Shown: positions 6,704 to 16,072 of the stretch, in pieces
How the letters are laid out: each line of letters begins with the position of its first letter
Position numbering within the stretch: position 1 is the first letter of the stretch
Assembly: GCA_009923345.1 (NCBI GenBank)
Contig: RFTR01000001.1
Location: forward strand, 1 to 41,567
DNA from: Betaproteobacteria bacterium
GTDB taxonomy: Bacteria > Pseudomonadota > Gammaproteobacteria > Burkholderiales > Burkholderiaceae_C
Length of the DNA: 41,567 bases
Direction of reading: 5' to 3'
Made by a program: the position numbers and the translations under genes
Notes under the pieces: generated by a model
Databases searched by the model: none
What the model was told of the DNA's origin: nothing
The model's input: the letters and a program-made list of their open reading frames with translations, nothing else

Positions 6704-7780
6704 TCACAACGCGGGATCGCGCATGTCCCAACGGATGGCGTCTATAGCCGTCAAAACTTCAGGTGACAAAGTCTTGCCCCACACATCCAAATCGGTATCA
6801 AGTTGCGCGACCGACGTCACACCAATGATGGTGCTTGCGACTTGCCACTTGGTGTAACAAAACGCCAAGGCCATTTCAGTGGGTGTCATGCCGTTTTCGC
6901 GGGCCAAGGCGTTGTAGCGGCGCGCTGCTACCAAAGCCTCAGGTCGGCCCCAGCGTTGCTTTTGAACCGATTCATAGATCGACAGACGTCCGCCGTCTTT
7001 TCCTTTTGGTGCATGGGGTCCCGTCACGCCGCCGGCATCGTATTTACCAGTCAGCAAGCCAAAGGCCAGTGGCGAGTAAGCCAACAACGACACATTTAAA
7101 CGGTGGCAGGTTTCATCTAAGGCGTTTTCAAAAGTACGGTTGAGCAGGCAGTAAGGGTTTTGAATGGTGTGCGCACGGGGTAAGCCATGTTGATCCGCTA
7201 AGCGGATAAATTCGTGCACCCCGTAAGGGGTTTCATTCGATAGACCGATATGGCGGACTTTTCCAGTTTTTACCAACTTGGATAAAGCCTCCAACTGCTC
7301 ATGGATAGACGTAGCGCTATTGTCTTTAGTAGGGTCGAAATAAACGATGCCAAAAGCAGGCACATGGCGCTCGGGCCAGTGGATTTGGTAGAGGTCGATT
7401 ACATCGGTTTGGAGGCGTTTGAGACTGGCATCGCAGGAATTCAAAATATCTTGTGCGGTCATGCCACCCCCTTCGCGCACCCAAGGCATGCCGCGTGAGG
7501 GGCCTGCCACTTTGGTTGCCAGCACGAGTTTTTGCCGCACACTGGGGTGTTTGGCAAACCAGTTACCCAAAATGGTTTCGGTCGAACCACAGGTCTCAGC
7601 TTTGGCAGGGACTGAATACATCTCAGCCGTGTCTATGAAATTCACGCCACGCTCTAGAGACCGATCGAGAATCGCATGCGAATCGGCTTCACTGACCTGC
7701 TCACCAAAAGTCATCGTGCCCAAACAAATCGGGGTGACGCGCAATTCACTGTTGCCCAGTGGAACGAGGGGTAAAGACAT
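6704..7780 (-). CDS. NADP(H)-dependent aldo/keto reductase (Tas-like)
   Basis: The 358-residue sequence follows the aldo/keto reductase barrel. The catalytic tetrad can be read as Asp50 and Tyr55 (FIDTAEMY), Lys90 (LATK) and His134 (YQIHWPE). The opening PLGNSELRVTPICLGTMTFG and the insertion between the Tyr and Lys resemble E. coli Tas. Cofactor binding is expected through the C-terminal STIIGVTSVAQL segment. The substrate cannot be inferred from context. It lies 40 bp downstream of the acyl-CoA synthetase gene on the same strand and is probably cotranscribed with it. Confidence 0.9.
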   Translation of the reverse strand: MSLPLVPLGNSELRVTPICLGTMTFGEQVSEADSHAILDRSLERGVNFIDTAEMYSVPAKAETCGSTETILGNWFAKHPSVRQKLVLATKVAGPSRGMPWVREGGGMTAQDILNSCDASLKRLQTDVIDLYQIHWPERHVPAFGIVYFDPTKDNSATSIHEQLEALSKLVKTGKVRHIGLSNETPYGVHEFIRLADQHGLPRAHTIQNPYCLLNRTFENALDETCHRLNVSLLAYSPLAFGLLTGKYDAGGVTGPHAPKGKDGGRLSIYESVQKQRWGRPEALVAARRYNALARENGMTPTEMALAFCYTKWQVASTIIGVTSVAQLDTDLDVWGKTLSPEVLTAIDAIRWDMRDPAL

Positions 7781-7820
7781 TGCTACAACTCCAAGAATCG
7801 GTTTTTCAAAGCGGGTAAGT

Positions 7821-9641
7821 CTAATCCCTTGCTCTAGGAGCGGCTCTTTCCTCTTCTTGGAGGCGGAGTACCCGTCTCTGCACTTTGCCTGTCGTGGTCA
7901 TGGGCAACTCAGCGATAAATTCAATCTCTTTGGGGTATTCATACGGCGCCAGCTTGCCGCGCACGTGGGTTTGCAGCTCAGCGATGAGGGCTTCACTGGC
8001 TTGAAAACCTGGCGCTAATACTACATAGGCTTTGACCAAAGCTCCGCGCTCTGAGTCAGGCTTTGGCACCACGGCCGCATTGGCAACGGCGGGGTGTTTG
8101 ACCAAACAGTTTTCTACTTCACTCGGACCAATGCGGTACCCAGCTGCTTTGAACACATCGTCGGCGCGGCCTTGGTACCAAAGGTATCCATCTTTATCGC
8201 GTACGGCCAAGTCGCCTGTCCGACACCAGTCGCCCGTGAACTTGCCCTGCGTGGAGCGCAGGTTTTTCCAGTAGCCCAAAAAGAAAATAGGGTCTGGCTC
8301 GCCATGCTGGTTAAAGCGGTGCAAAGCCACATCTCCGGGCACTCCATCAGGGCACTCATTGCCGTCTTCGTCGATCACCGCCACGCGGTGGCCTGGGTAG
8401 CCTTTGCCCATGCTGCCGGGCTTGGCGGGCCAACCGGCGTTATGGCGATGGGCGACAGGTGTTTGTCCAGCGCCGCCCGCCCACTCCATCGCGCAATTAC
8501 CCACGATGTAATTGATTTCGGTTTGGCCAAACATTTCGTTGACCGTCACGCCCAACTGCTTTTGGCAATAAGCAAATACGGCATCGCCTACTGCCTCGCC
8601 CGCACTCATCATGGCTTGGAGTTGGAGTTTGAATTGGCTACGCGGCGTGGGGTACGCCTTCATCATCGCTTTCAAAGCCGTAGGAAATAAGAAGGTGTGC
8701 GTCACCTGATGCGCCTGCATCAAACGAAACGCCAACTCCGGGCTAAAGCGCCCGTTGTAAGCCACGATGGGTCGGCCAAAGTACAACGTGGGTAGTAATG
8801 CGTCCATCAGCCCACCTGTCCAAGCCCAATCGGCTGGAGACCAAAAAACACTAGGAAACTTACTGGTCGGCAATTGCTGCGAATTGACCTTAACGGTTGG
8901 CGAAAAACCAAACCAGTTTTGACTACACACAAACCCCGTTAAATTTCCAATCAAGGCACGATGCGGAATCAGCGCACCCTTAGGAGGGCCAGTGGTTCCG
9001 CTGGTGTAAATCAAGACTGCAGCATCGTCCGCTTGGGTGTTGACGAGAATTTTTGATTTCTTATTACTAGTGTCACTCGCAGACGCTTTACCTTTATGCG
9101 CAACATAACGCCCACCGGTATCTTGGATTTGCAAGGCATCCAAGCGAACCACTTCACGCAAAGCGATGCACTCACCTTTCACCTGCAACACCTGTTCCAT
9201 CGAAGCCCCGTCAACCAAAGCTACCACCGCTTCGCTGTCGTTCAGGCGATATGACAATGCATCCGGTCCAAACAGCAAGGACAAAGGCATCGCTACGGCA
9301 CCCATTTGCATCACCGCGATATAGGCCACGGCTGTCTCAAAGCGTTGCGGCAACACAATGGCCACCCGATCGCCCTTTTGCACACCCATGGCTTGCAAAC
9401 GCAAGCTCAAAGCATCTGCGGCCTGTTGCAATTGCGCGAAGCTGTATGTGCGGTGCGCACCACCTGCATGGTGTTCGATGATGGCTGTGCGTTGTGCGGT
9501 GTCAGATTGCGCCGCCCATCGTTGGCTACAGACCTGCGCCATATTGAAATTAGCAGGCACCGACCAACCAAAGCTTTGCTGCATGGCAGCATAAAAATCG
9601 CCCGTCGCGCGGGCGTTGTCATGTTTTTGACGCGAAGACAT
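7821..9641 (-). CDS. AMP-forming acyl-CoA synthetase (ACSM/acetyl-CoA synthetase-like)
   Basis: This 606-residue enzyme has the adenylate-forming P-loop IYTSGTTGPPKGA at about 211-223, the central NEMFGQTEIN motif, the GDLAVRDKDGY hinge region and the C-terminal TTGKVQRRVLR with the catalytic lysine. These show ATP-dependent activation of a carboxylic acid to acyl-AMP and then the CoA thioester. Resemblance to medium-chain (ACSM) type synthetases is my reading, and the exact acid is unknown. A Lys/Ser-rich stretch at about 183-197 (KGKASASDTSNKKSK) is an insertion before the P-loop. AAGGA eight bases upstream supports ATG 9641, only 13 bp from the divergent hydrolase start. Confidence 0.88.
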   Translation of the reverse strand: MSSRQKHDNARATGDFYAAMQQSFGWSVPANFNMAQVCSQRWAAQSDTAQRTAIIEHHAGGAHRTYSFAQLQQAADALSLRLQAMGVQKGDRVAIVLPQRFETAVAYIAVMQMGAVAMPLSLLFGPDALSYRLNDSEAVVALVDGASMEQVLQVKGECIALREVVRLDALQIQDTGGRYVAHKGKASASDTSNKKSKILVNTQADDAAVLIYTSGTTGPPKGALIPHRALIGNLTGFVCSQNWFGFSPTVKVNSQQLPTSKFPSVFWSPADWAWTGGLMDALLPTLYFGRPIVAYNGRFSPELAFRLMQAHQVTHTFLFPTALKAMMKAYPTPRSQFKLQLQAMMSAGEAVGDAVFAYCQKQLGVTVNEMFGQTEINYIVGNCAMEWAGGAGQTPVAHRHNAGWPAKPGSMGKGYPGHRVAVIDEDGNECPDGVPGDVALHRFNQHGEPDPIFFLGYWKNLRSTQGKFTGDWCRTGDLAVRDKDGYLWYQGRADDVFKAAGYRIGPSEVENCLVKHPAVANAAVVPKPDSERGALVKAYVVLAPGFQASEALIAELQTHVRGKLAPYEYPKEIEFIAELPMTTTGKVQRRVLRLQEEERAAPRARD

Positions 9642-9654
9642 TTCTAGGGTCCTT
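9642..9654. promoter_or_regulatory. 13-bp divergent spacer holding both ribosome binding sites
   Basis: The spacer between ATG 9641 (minus) and ATG 9655 (plus) reads TTCTAGGGTCCTT. Read leftward it gives AAGGA for the synthetase; read rightward it gives AGGG for the hydrolase. There is no room for a promoter, so both promoters must lie inside the opposite gene, or the hydrolase starts at ATG 9667. Confidence 0.6.
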
Positions 9655-10569
9655 ATGATTCAAACAATGTACCCAATTCAAAAAGAATCGCGTAGCGAGT
9701 TTGTACCGATACGCCAACTGAAATACCACGTCCGCCAGTGGGGCACGCCTGATAACAACACGCCGCCCCTAGTCATGGTCCATGGCTGGATGGACGTCTC
9801 CGCATCGTTTCAGTTTGTCGTCGACGCCCTGGTTCAAGACCGTTGGGTCATCGCCCCCGACTGGCGCGGGTTTGGGCTTACCGAAACGCCTCACCAAGAC
9901 AACTACTGGTTTCCAGATTACCTCGCTGACCTAGATTTCTTGCTTGACCACTATGTGGGCGACCGCAGCATCCACTTGATCGGCCACAGCATGGGCGGCC
10001 ATGTCGCCACTTTGTATGCAGGCGTGCGCCCCGAACGCGTTGCCAAACTGATCAACTTAGAGGGCTTTGGCATGGCCGCTACCCGCCCAGCCCAAGCCGC
10101 AGGGCGCTATGCGAAATGGATAGACGAGCTCAAAACCATGCACAAAGGCGAGCTAGACCTCAAAACCTATGCTGACTTAGAGGGCGTCGCCAAACGCCTC
10201 ATGAAAACCAATCCACGCCTCAGCAGCGACAAAGCCCATTGGTTAGCCAGCCATTGGGCGAAACCCAACGCGGCGGGAGAGTGGCGGATCTTGGGCCATG
10301 CCGCACATAAAGTGATCAACGCGCAGTTGTTCAAAATGGACGAAGTACTGGGCATCTATGAGCGCATCACCGCCCCCACCCTGTTCGCCATGGCCGATAC
10401 CGACAGCCTGACGCAGTGGTGGAAAGACAAGTACACCTTGGATGAATTCAAGCAACGCATTGCATCGGTCCCCGACCTGCGCCACGCCGTCATCGAAGAC
10501 GCAGGCCATATGCTGCACCACGATCAGCCCGAAAAACTGGCCCGTCTGATCGAAGAATTCCTCGCCTGA
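9655..10569 (+). CDS. alpha/beta-fold hydrolase
   Basis: The 304-residue protein has the oxyanion-hole motif HGWMD (about 43-47), a nucleophile elbow GHSMGG with Ser112, and a late histidine in EDAGHMLHHDQPE. These are the parts of an alpha/beta hydrolase triad; an acid in ADTDSLTQWW is a candidate for the third member. No signal peptide is seen, so it is cytoplasmic. A cap region (about 135-215) is helical and Lys/Ala-rich. Substrate is unknown. The divergent acyl-CoA synthetase suggests acyl ester or thioester chemistry, but that is inference. ATG 9667 is an alternative start. Confidence 0.88.
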   Translation: MIQTMYPIQKESRSEFVPIRQLKYHVRQWGTPDNNTPPLVMVHGWMDVSASFQFVVDALVQDRWVIAPDWRGFGLTETPHQDNYWFPDYLADLDFLLDHYVGDRSIHLIGHSMGGHVATLYAGVRPERVAKLINLEGFGMAATRPAQAAGRYAKWIDELKTMHKGELDLKTYADLEGVAKRLMKTNPRLSSDKAHWLASHWAKPNAAGEWRILGHAAHKVINAQLFKMDEVLGIYERITAPTLFAMADTDSLTQWWKDKYTLDEFKQRIASVPDLRHAVIEDAGHMLHHDQPEKLARLIEEFLA

Positions 10570-10632
10570 GTAGCGTTACTGACGCGCGTGAGAAAATCAC
10601 AGTTTTTCCCCGTTACGTAAAGAAGAAGCACC

Positions 10633-11737
10633 ATGGAAGCAGAACGCATCAACCTCATTGGCACCACTTTGGCCGACCTCACAGTTCGTACGGTCGAACT
10701 TCGGGGGTATCTTTGACTTCGATGCCAAATCTGAGCGTTTAAGAACTGTCAACGCCTCGCTCGAAGACCCCAAAGTCTGGGACGACCCGAAAAAAGCCCA
10801 AGAACTCGGCCGTGAGAAGAAATTACTCGACGGCGTCGTTGTCACCCTCACGCGTCTGACCCAAGAACTCGCCGACAACACCGAACTATTTGAAATGAGC
10901 AAAGACGACGGTGATGACGAAGGCTTAGCCACTATTGAGGCAGACACCAAGTCATTGGTCAGCACCATCGAAGACCTCGAATTCCGCCGCATGTTCAGCC
11001 AAGAGGCGGATCCGTGCAATGCCTTCCTCGATATCCAAGCAGGCGCGGGCGGCACCGAAGCCTGTGACTGGGCCAGCATGCTGTTGCGCCAGTATTTGAA
11101 ATATGCCGAACGCAAAGGTTTCAAAACCACGGTGGAAGACGAATCCGCCGGGGACGTAGCGGGCATCAAAGGCGCGACCATCAAAATCGAGGGCGAATAC
11201 GCGTTTGGCTTGTTACGCACCGAAACCGGCGTACACCGTTTGGTGCGCAAATCACCCTTCGACAGCTCGGGCGGTCGCCACACCAGTTTTGCGAGCGTGT
11301 TTGTCTACCCCGAGATCGATGACTCGATCGAAATCGACATCAACCCCGCCGACGTACGCACCGACACCTTCCGCGCAAGCGGCGCGGGCGGTCAGCACAT
11401 CAACAAAACCGACTCGGCTGTGCGTTTAACGCACATCCCTACGGGCATCGTCGTGCAGTGCCAAGACGGTCGCAGCCAGCACAGCAACAAAGATGTGGCC
11501 TGGAAGCGCTTGCGCTCGCGCTTGTACGACTTCGAGATGCGCAAACGCCAAGAGGCGCAACAAAAACTCGAAGACACCAAAACCGATGTCGGTTGGGGCC
11601 ACCAGATCCGTAGCTACGTGTTGGACAACAGCCGCATCAAAGATTTGCGCACCAACGTGGAAATATCCAACACGCAAAAGGTTTTGGATGGCGACTTAGA
11701 CGCCTTCATCGAAGCTTCTCTCAAACAAGGTGTGTAG
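10633..11737 (+). CDS. prfB: peptide chain release factor 2, with programmed +1 frameshift
   Basis: RF2 ends translation at UGA and UAA. Translation from ATG 10633 reads MEAERINLIG through RGYL and meets TGA at 10714-10716. Slipping +1 at CTT-T continues at GAC 10715 (LDFDAKSERL) to 11737, so the coding sequence is 10633-10713 joined to 10715-11737, 367 residues. The stop-recognition motif SPF (VRKSPFDSSGGRH) and the peptidyl-hydrolysis motif GGQ (SGAGGQHINKTDS) are intact. Length fits RF2 (E. coli 365). The protein thus limits its own synthesis: low RF2 lets the ribosome slip. pepN follows 45 bp later. Confidence 0.97.
10702..10717 (+). promoter_or_regulatory. RF2 +1 frameshift site
   Basis: CGGGGG acts as an internal Shine-Dalgarno element three bases before the slippery CTT-TGA-C. 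E. coli has AGGGGG-TAT-CTT-TGA-C; here only the first base of the purine run differs. The C after TGA, known to weaken termination, is kept. Confidence 0.95.
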
Positions 11738-11782
11738 ACATATCCGTCTGCATGCCATTGACAACACCTAGGAAACACAGCC

Positions 11783-14476
11783 ATGTACCGTGAAGGCACT
11801 GCCCCCTTGATCCAACGCGCAGACTACACCGCACCCGCGTTTTGGATAGACAGCGTCGATCTAACGTTTGACCTAGACCCCGCCAAAACCCGCGTGCTCA
11901 ACAAAATGGTGTTGCGTCGCAATTCAGCTGTTCCCGCACAAGCCTTGCGATTGGACGGTGACGGTCTTAACCTCTCGCGCGTCTTGGTCAACGGCCAAGG
12001 CACCTCGTTCAAGATGGACGGTGACAAATTGGTGCTGGAAAATTTGCCCGAAGGTGATGCACCCATTCACTTGGAAATCTTCACCACCTGTTTTCCGATC
12101 AAAAACACTGCGTTGACCGGTTTGTATGTGAGCAATGACTCCTTCTTCACCCAATGTGAAGCAGAAGGCTTTCGACGCATCACCTACTTTCTAGACCGTC
12201 CCGATGTCATGTCTAGTTACAGCGTCACGCTGCGGGCAGACAAAAAGGCTTACCCCGTTTTGTTGAGCAACGGGAACTTGTTGGAAACTGGTGATTTAGA
12301 AGAAGGCCGTCACTTTGCTAGATGGGTCGACCCACATAAAAAACCTTGCTACCTCTTCGCGTTGGTCGCAGGGCAGTTGGTATGCCGCGAACAACGTATC
12401 AAAGCCCCTTCTGGCAAAGAACATCTGTTGCAGGTCTATGTGCGTCCAGGTGATCTCGACAAAACCGAGCATGCGATGAATTCCTTGATGGCCAGCGTGG
12501 CGTGGGACGAGCACCGTTTTGGTTTGAGCTTGGACCTGGAGCGTTTCATGATCGTGGCGACCAGCGACTTCAATATGGGTGCGATGGAAAACAAGGGCTT
12601 GAATATTTTCAACACCAAGTTTGTCTTGGCCAATTCGTCCACAGCAACCGACACAGACTACGCCAATATCGAAAGCGTCGTCGGCCACGAGTATTTCCAT
12701 AACTGGACTGGCAACCGCATCACTTGCCGCGACTGGTTTCAACTCTCGCTCAAAGAAGGCTTGACCGTTTTCCGCGACCAAGAGTTCAGTCAAGATCTCG
12801 CGGCGCAAGCGCTTAAAGATAACCCTATCGCTGCGGCTTCTGCCAAAGCCGTCAAACGCATTGAAGACGTTCGCTTGTTGCGCACCGTGCAATTTGCCGA
12901 AGACGCAGGCCCGATGGCGCATCCGGTGCGGCCTGACAGCTATGTAGAAATCAACAACTTCTACACCGTCACCATTTATGAAAAAGGCGCTGAAGTAGTG
13001 CGCATGATGCAAACGCTCACCAGCAGAGAAGGTTTTGCCAAAGGCATGGCGCTTTACTTTGAACGCCATGATGGCCAAGCCGTCACCTGCGATGACTTCG
13101 CACAGTGCATTGCGGACGCTAATCCAGGCTCTGCGCTTGCCCAACACCTTGACCCATTCAAACGCTGGTATTCCCAAGCGGGCACACCACGGGTCAAAGC
13201 TTCTGGGGTATTTGATGCGGCCAGCAAACGCTACATGCTCACACTTAGCCAAAGCTGCGAACCTAGCGTAGGCCAAGCTTCAAAAGAGCCTTTTGTTGTT
13301 CCCATCAGCTTTGGTTTGCTAACTGCCGATGGTCGCGAGATCTTGACAACGCAATTACTAGTTCTCACGCAAGCCTCACAAACTTTTGCATTCGATGATC
13401 TAGACATCCATGACGGTCAAACGCCCGTGCCATCCCTATTGCGCGAATTCAGCGCACCTGTTGTGTTGGATTTAGACGTTACAACTGCGCAACGCTTAGT
13501 ACAACTTGCGCATGACACCGACCCCTTCAACCAATGGGAGGCCGCACAACAACTTTGCTTGCAAGCTGCGCTTAAAGCCATTGCATCGGACGAAACAACC
13601 ACTGAGGTCTTACGCCCAGAGTTGTTAAACGCTTTATCTCTGGTGCTCAAACACCCCACCCTAGACGCCGCGTTCAAAGAACTGGTGCTCACCTTGCCTT
13701 CTGAGACTTATCTATCTGAGCAACTCAGCGTAGTCGACCCACAACGCGTGCATGCTGTGCGCGAAGCCATGCGTTTGCAATTGGCAAGCGCCTTGCATGC
13801 CGATTGGGTGTGGGCGTTTGATGCACATCGTGACAACGGTATTTACCAGCCTGACCCTGTCTCTAGTGGCCGCCGTGCCCTCAGCGGCTTAGCCTTGACC
13901 ATGTTGTGCTTGCATGGCGTACAAACAAATGACAACACCTGGGCGCACAAAGCACTTTTGCATTTCACCAAAGCTGGCAACATGACCGATCGTTTTAATG
14001 CACTCAGTGCATTGGTGCAGTCAGGCCATACCTTGGCGAGTGAAGCCTTGACCATTTTCTACAAAATGTTTGCGGCTGAACCATTGGTCATCGATAAGTG
14101 GTTTGCTCTACAAGCGGGCGCTAGTGACCGTGGCGGCCATATCTTGCCTATCGTGCGTCAGTTATTGCAACACCCAGACTTCTCCATCAAAAACCCGAAT
14201 CGTGCACGCAGTCTCATCTTTAGTTATTGCAGTGCCAATCCTGGCGCTTTTCATCGCAGCGATGCAGCCGGCTATGTGTTTTGGAGCGACCGCGTTTTAG
14301 AAATGGATGCCATCAACCCACAAGTCGCTGCGCGTTTAGCGCGTGCGCTCGACCGTTGGAGCCATTTGGCAGAACCTTATCGCTCTGCTGCCAAAGTGGC
14401 GATTGAGCGGGTCGCCGCCAAGCCCGATTTAAGTAACGATGTGCGTGAGGTGGTTTCGCGCGCACTTTCCCATTAA
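11783..14476 (+). CDS. pepN: aminopeptidase N
   Basis: PepN is a cytoplasmic M1 zinc aminopeptidase that removes N-terminal residues from peptides. The exopeptidase motif GAMEN is at residues 266-270. The zinc site HEYFH is at 302-306 with the third ligand Glu325 in LKEGL, matching the spacing in E. coli PepN (297, 301, 320). Length 897 residues is close to the E. coli enzyme (870), with the full C-terminal helical domain. The start is preceded by AGGA. It lies between prfB and fbp on the same strand with 17 bp to fbp, so it is likely part of one transcript. Confidence 0.97.
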   Translation: MYREGTAPLIQRADYTAPAFWIDSVDLTFDLDPAKTRVLNKMVLRRNSAVPAQALRLDGDGLNLSRVLVNGQGTSFKMDGDKLVLENLPEGDAPIHLEIFTTCFPIKNTALTGLYVSNDSFFTQCEAEGFRRITYFLDRPDVMSSYSVTLRADKKAYPVLLSNGNLLETGDLEEGRHFARWVDPHKKPCYLFALVAGQLVCREQRIKAPSGKEHLLQVYVRPGDLDKTEHAMNSLMASVAWDEHRFGLSLDLERFMIVATSDFNMGAMENKGLNIFNTKFVLANSSTATDTDYANIESVVGHEYFHNWTGNRITCRDWFQLSLKEGLTVFRDQEFSQDLAAQALKDNPIAAASAKAVKRIEDVRLLRTVQFAEDAGPMAHPVRPDSYVEINNFYTVTIYEKGAEVVRMMQTLTSREGFAKGMALYFERHDGQAVTCDDFAQCIADANPGSALAQHLDPFKRWYSQAGTPRVKASGVFDAASKRYMLTLSQSCEPSVGQASKEPFVVPISFGLLTADGREILTTQLLVLTQASQTFAFDDLDIHDGQTPVPSLLREFSAPVVLDLDVTTAQRLVQLAHDTDPFNQWEAAQQLCLQAALKAIASDETTTEVLRPELLNALSLVLKHPTLDAAFKELVLTLPSETYLSEQLSVVDPQRVHAVREAMRLQLASALHADWVWAFDAHRDNGIYQPDPVSSGRRALSGLALTMLCLHGVQTNDNTWAHKALLHFTKAGNMTDRFNALSALVQSGHTLASEALTIFYKMFAAEPLVIDKWFALQAGASDRGGHILPIVRQLLQHPDFSIKNPNRARSLIFSYCSANPGAFHRSDAAGYVFWSDRVLEMDAINPQVAARLARALDRWSHLAEPYRSAAKVAIERVAAKPDLSNDVREVVSRALSH

Positions 14477-14493
14477 GACGCGAAGGACACACG

Positions 14494-15507
14494 ATGAGTA
14501 TTTCTCTCACCCGCTATTTGGTCGAAGAGCAACGCGCCAAAGGCCGCATTCCTTCTGAACTGCGTTTGTTACTAGAAGTCGTGGCACGCGCATGTAAAAG
14601 CATCAGCCATGCGGTGAACAAAGGCGCCTTGGGTAGCGAATTGGGCGATGTCATGGGTTCTGCCGGCATCGAAAACGTGCAAGGTGAAGTCCAGAAAAAA
14701 CTCGACATCATCGCCAACGATGTGCTGATTGAAGCGAATGAATGGGGCGGCCACTTGGCCGCTATGGCATCTGAAGAGATGGACAGTATCCACGTGGTGC
14801 CAAATCGTTATCCGCAAGGCGAATACCTGTTGATGTTTGATCCACTAGATGGTTCTAGCAACATAGAAGTCAACGTCAGCATCGGCACCATATTCAGTGT
14901 TCTGAAAAAAGTGAGCAATAACGCGGCTGTAACAGAACAAGACTTTTTACAACCGGGTACCCAACAAGTTGCTGCGGGTTATTGCGTGTATGGCCCGCAA
15001 ACTACGCTAGTCTTAACAGTGGGAGATGGCGTTGCAATGTTCACATTGGACCGCGAGCAAGGCTCTTTTGTTCTCACCCAAGAAAATGTAAAGGTCCCAG
15101 AAGACACCAAAGAGTTCGCCATCAACATGAGCAATATGCGCCATTGGGATGCACCAGTTAAACGCTATGTGGATGAATGTCTTGCAGGCAAAGAAGGCCC
15201 GCGCGGCAAAGACTTCAATATGCGCTGGATAGCCTCGATGGTGGCCGATGTGCATCGCATCTTGACCCGTGGCGGAATTTTCATGTACCCGTGGGATAAA
15301 CGCGAACCTGAAAAACCTGGGAAGTTACGTTTGATGTATGAAGCCAACCCTATGAGTTGGTTGATTGAGCAAGCCGGCGGGGCTGCCACCAACGGCAATC
15401 AACGTATTTTGGATCTTGAGCCCAAGCAACTGCATCAACGTGTAAGTGTAATTTTGGGGTCTAAGAATGAGGTGGAGCGGGTGACCAAATATCACGTCAC
15501 TCCTTAA
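14494..15507 (+). CDS. fbp: class I fructose-1,6-bisphosphatase
   Basis: Fbp removes the 1-phosphate of fructose 1,6-bisphosphate for gluconeogenesis and, in autotrophs, the Calvin cycle. The metal-binding motif FDPLDGSSN is at residues 115-123, and the substrate region includes GGIFMYPWDKREPEKPGKLR. The length of 337 residues is normal for class I. AAGGA seven bases before ATG supports the start. No Calvin-cycle neighbours are seen, so a gluconeogenic role is likely. A strong intrinsic terminator follows. Confidence 0.97.
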   Translation: MSISLTRYLVEEQRAKGRIPSELRLLLEVVARACKSISHAVNKGALGSELGDVMGSAGIENVQGEVQKKLDIIANDVLIEANEWGGHLAAMASEEMDSIHVVPNRYPQGEYLLMFDPLDGSSNIEVNVSIGTIFSVLKKVSNNAAVTEQDFLQPGTQQVAAGYCVYGPQTTLVLTVGDGVAMFTLDREQGSFVLTQENVKVPEDTKEFAINMSNMRHWDAPVKRYVDECLAGKEGPRGKDFNMRWIASMVADVHRILTRGGIFMYPWDKREPEKPGKLRLMYEANPMSWLIEQAGGAATNGNQRILDLEPKQLHQRVSVILGSKNEVERVTKYHVTP

Positions 15508-15522
15508 TTTTTTTAACAAACT

Positions 15523-15562
15523 AAAAAATGCCAGACGCACCAATGCGGTCTGGCATTTTTAT
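15523..15562 (+). terminator. intrinsic terminator after fbp
   Basis: ATGCCAGAC and GTCTGGCAT form a 9-bp stem, extendable by flanking A/T pairs and an inner GCA/TGC, followed by TTTTTATTTT. The A-run on the left gives a T-run on the other strand too, so it can work in both directions. Confidence 0.92.
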
Positions 15563-15661
15563 TTTGTGAATTAAAAAATTCAACCCGTTGCTCGAATTTG
15601 AGTGCAACTTGCTGACTTTTGAATTCCAAGCGCACCCATTACGACAGGCTGTACTAGATGA

Positions 15662-15767
15662 TTGACAGCTAGGAAATTAACAATAAAAGGTTAATTTAAC
15701 TCCAAAAACAAATAGGCATATGAAATTTATACTTAAAACGTATATACTTTGTTTATATCTTGTTTAT
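15662..15767 (+). promoter_or_regulatory. promoter/operator region of the ParD/ParE-type module
   Basis: This AT-rich gap holds several signals. A TTGACA (15662-15667) lies 16 bp before TAAAAG, overlapped by the perfect inverted repeat AAATTAAC-N8-GTTAATTT (15674-15697). Closer to the gene, ATGAAA (15720-15725) lies 17 bp before TATACT (15743-15748), a better placed promoter. Two direct repeats TGTTTAT (15750-15756 and 15761-15767), 11 bp apart, lie just before the ribosome binding site. Ribbon-helix-helix antitoxins usually repress their own promoter through such short repeats; that is inference here. Confidence 0.5.
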
Positions 15768-15778
15768 GGAGTTTGACC

Positions 15779-16072
15779 ATGTCGAAGGAAGCAGTATTTA
15801 CTATGAAATTAGAAGCCCAACTACGCGATGCATTCATGGCCGAGGCAGAAGCCAGTCATCGGCCTGCCTCTCAAATCATGCGCGAACTCATGCGCGATTT
15901 TGTTCAACGCCAAAAACAAGCAAGAGACTACGACGCATTTTTGAACAGCAAGGTTGCCCAAGCACGTGCCCAAATTGATGCAGGCAATTACGCGAGCGCT
16001 GAAGAGGTAGAGCTGCGTTTTGCTGCGCGTCGTGCACAACTGGAGGCAAAGGTTGACAGTCCACATCCATGA
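15779..16072 (+). CDS. ribbon-helix-helix (ParD/CopG-like) antitoxin
   Basis: The 97-residue product starts MSKEAVFTMKLEAQLRDAF, a typical short beta strand and helix of a ribbon-helix-helix DNA-binding fold, with SHRPASQIMRELMRDFV as the second helix. The charged C-terminal half (YASAEEVELRFAARRAQLEAK) would wrap the toxin. GGAG seven bases before ATG 15779 fixes the start; an upstream in-frame start at 15749 lies within the operator-like repeats and was rejected. The stop overlaps the toxin start by 4 bp (ATGA), the usual coupled arrangement of type II toxin-antitoxin pairs. Confidence 0.85.
   Translation: MSKEAVFTMKLEAQLRDAFMAEAEASHRPASQIMRELMRDFVQRQKQARDYDAFLNSKVAQARAQIDAGNYASAEEVELRFAARRAQLEAKVDSPHP

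Noticed and set aside
10597..11283. 228-residue leftward frame opposite prfB
   Set aside because: Ser/Arg-rich antisense shadow of a well-identified gene; no ribosome binding site or recognisable domain.
12296..13276. 326-residue leftward frame opposite pepN
   Set aside because: Antisense shadow caused by codon bias; composition is His/Arg/Phe-rich and no family is recognisable.
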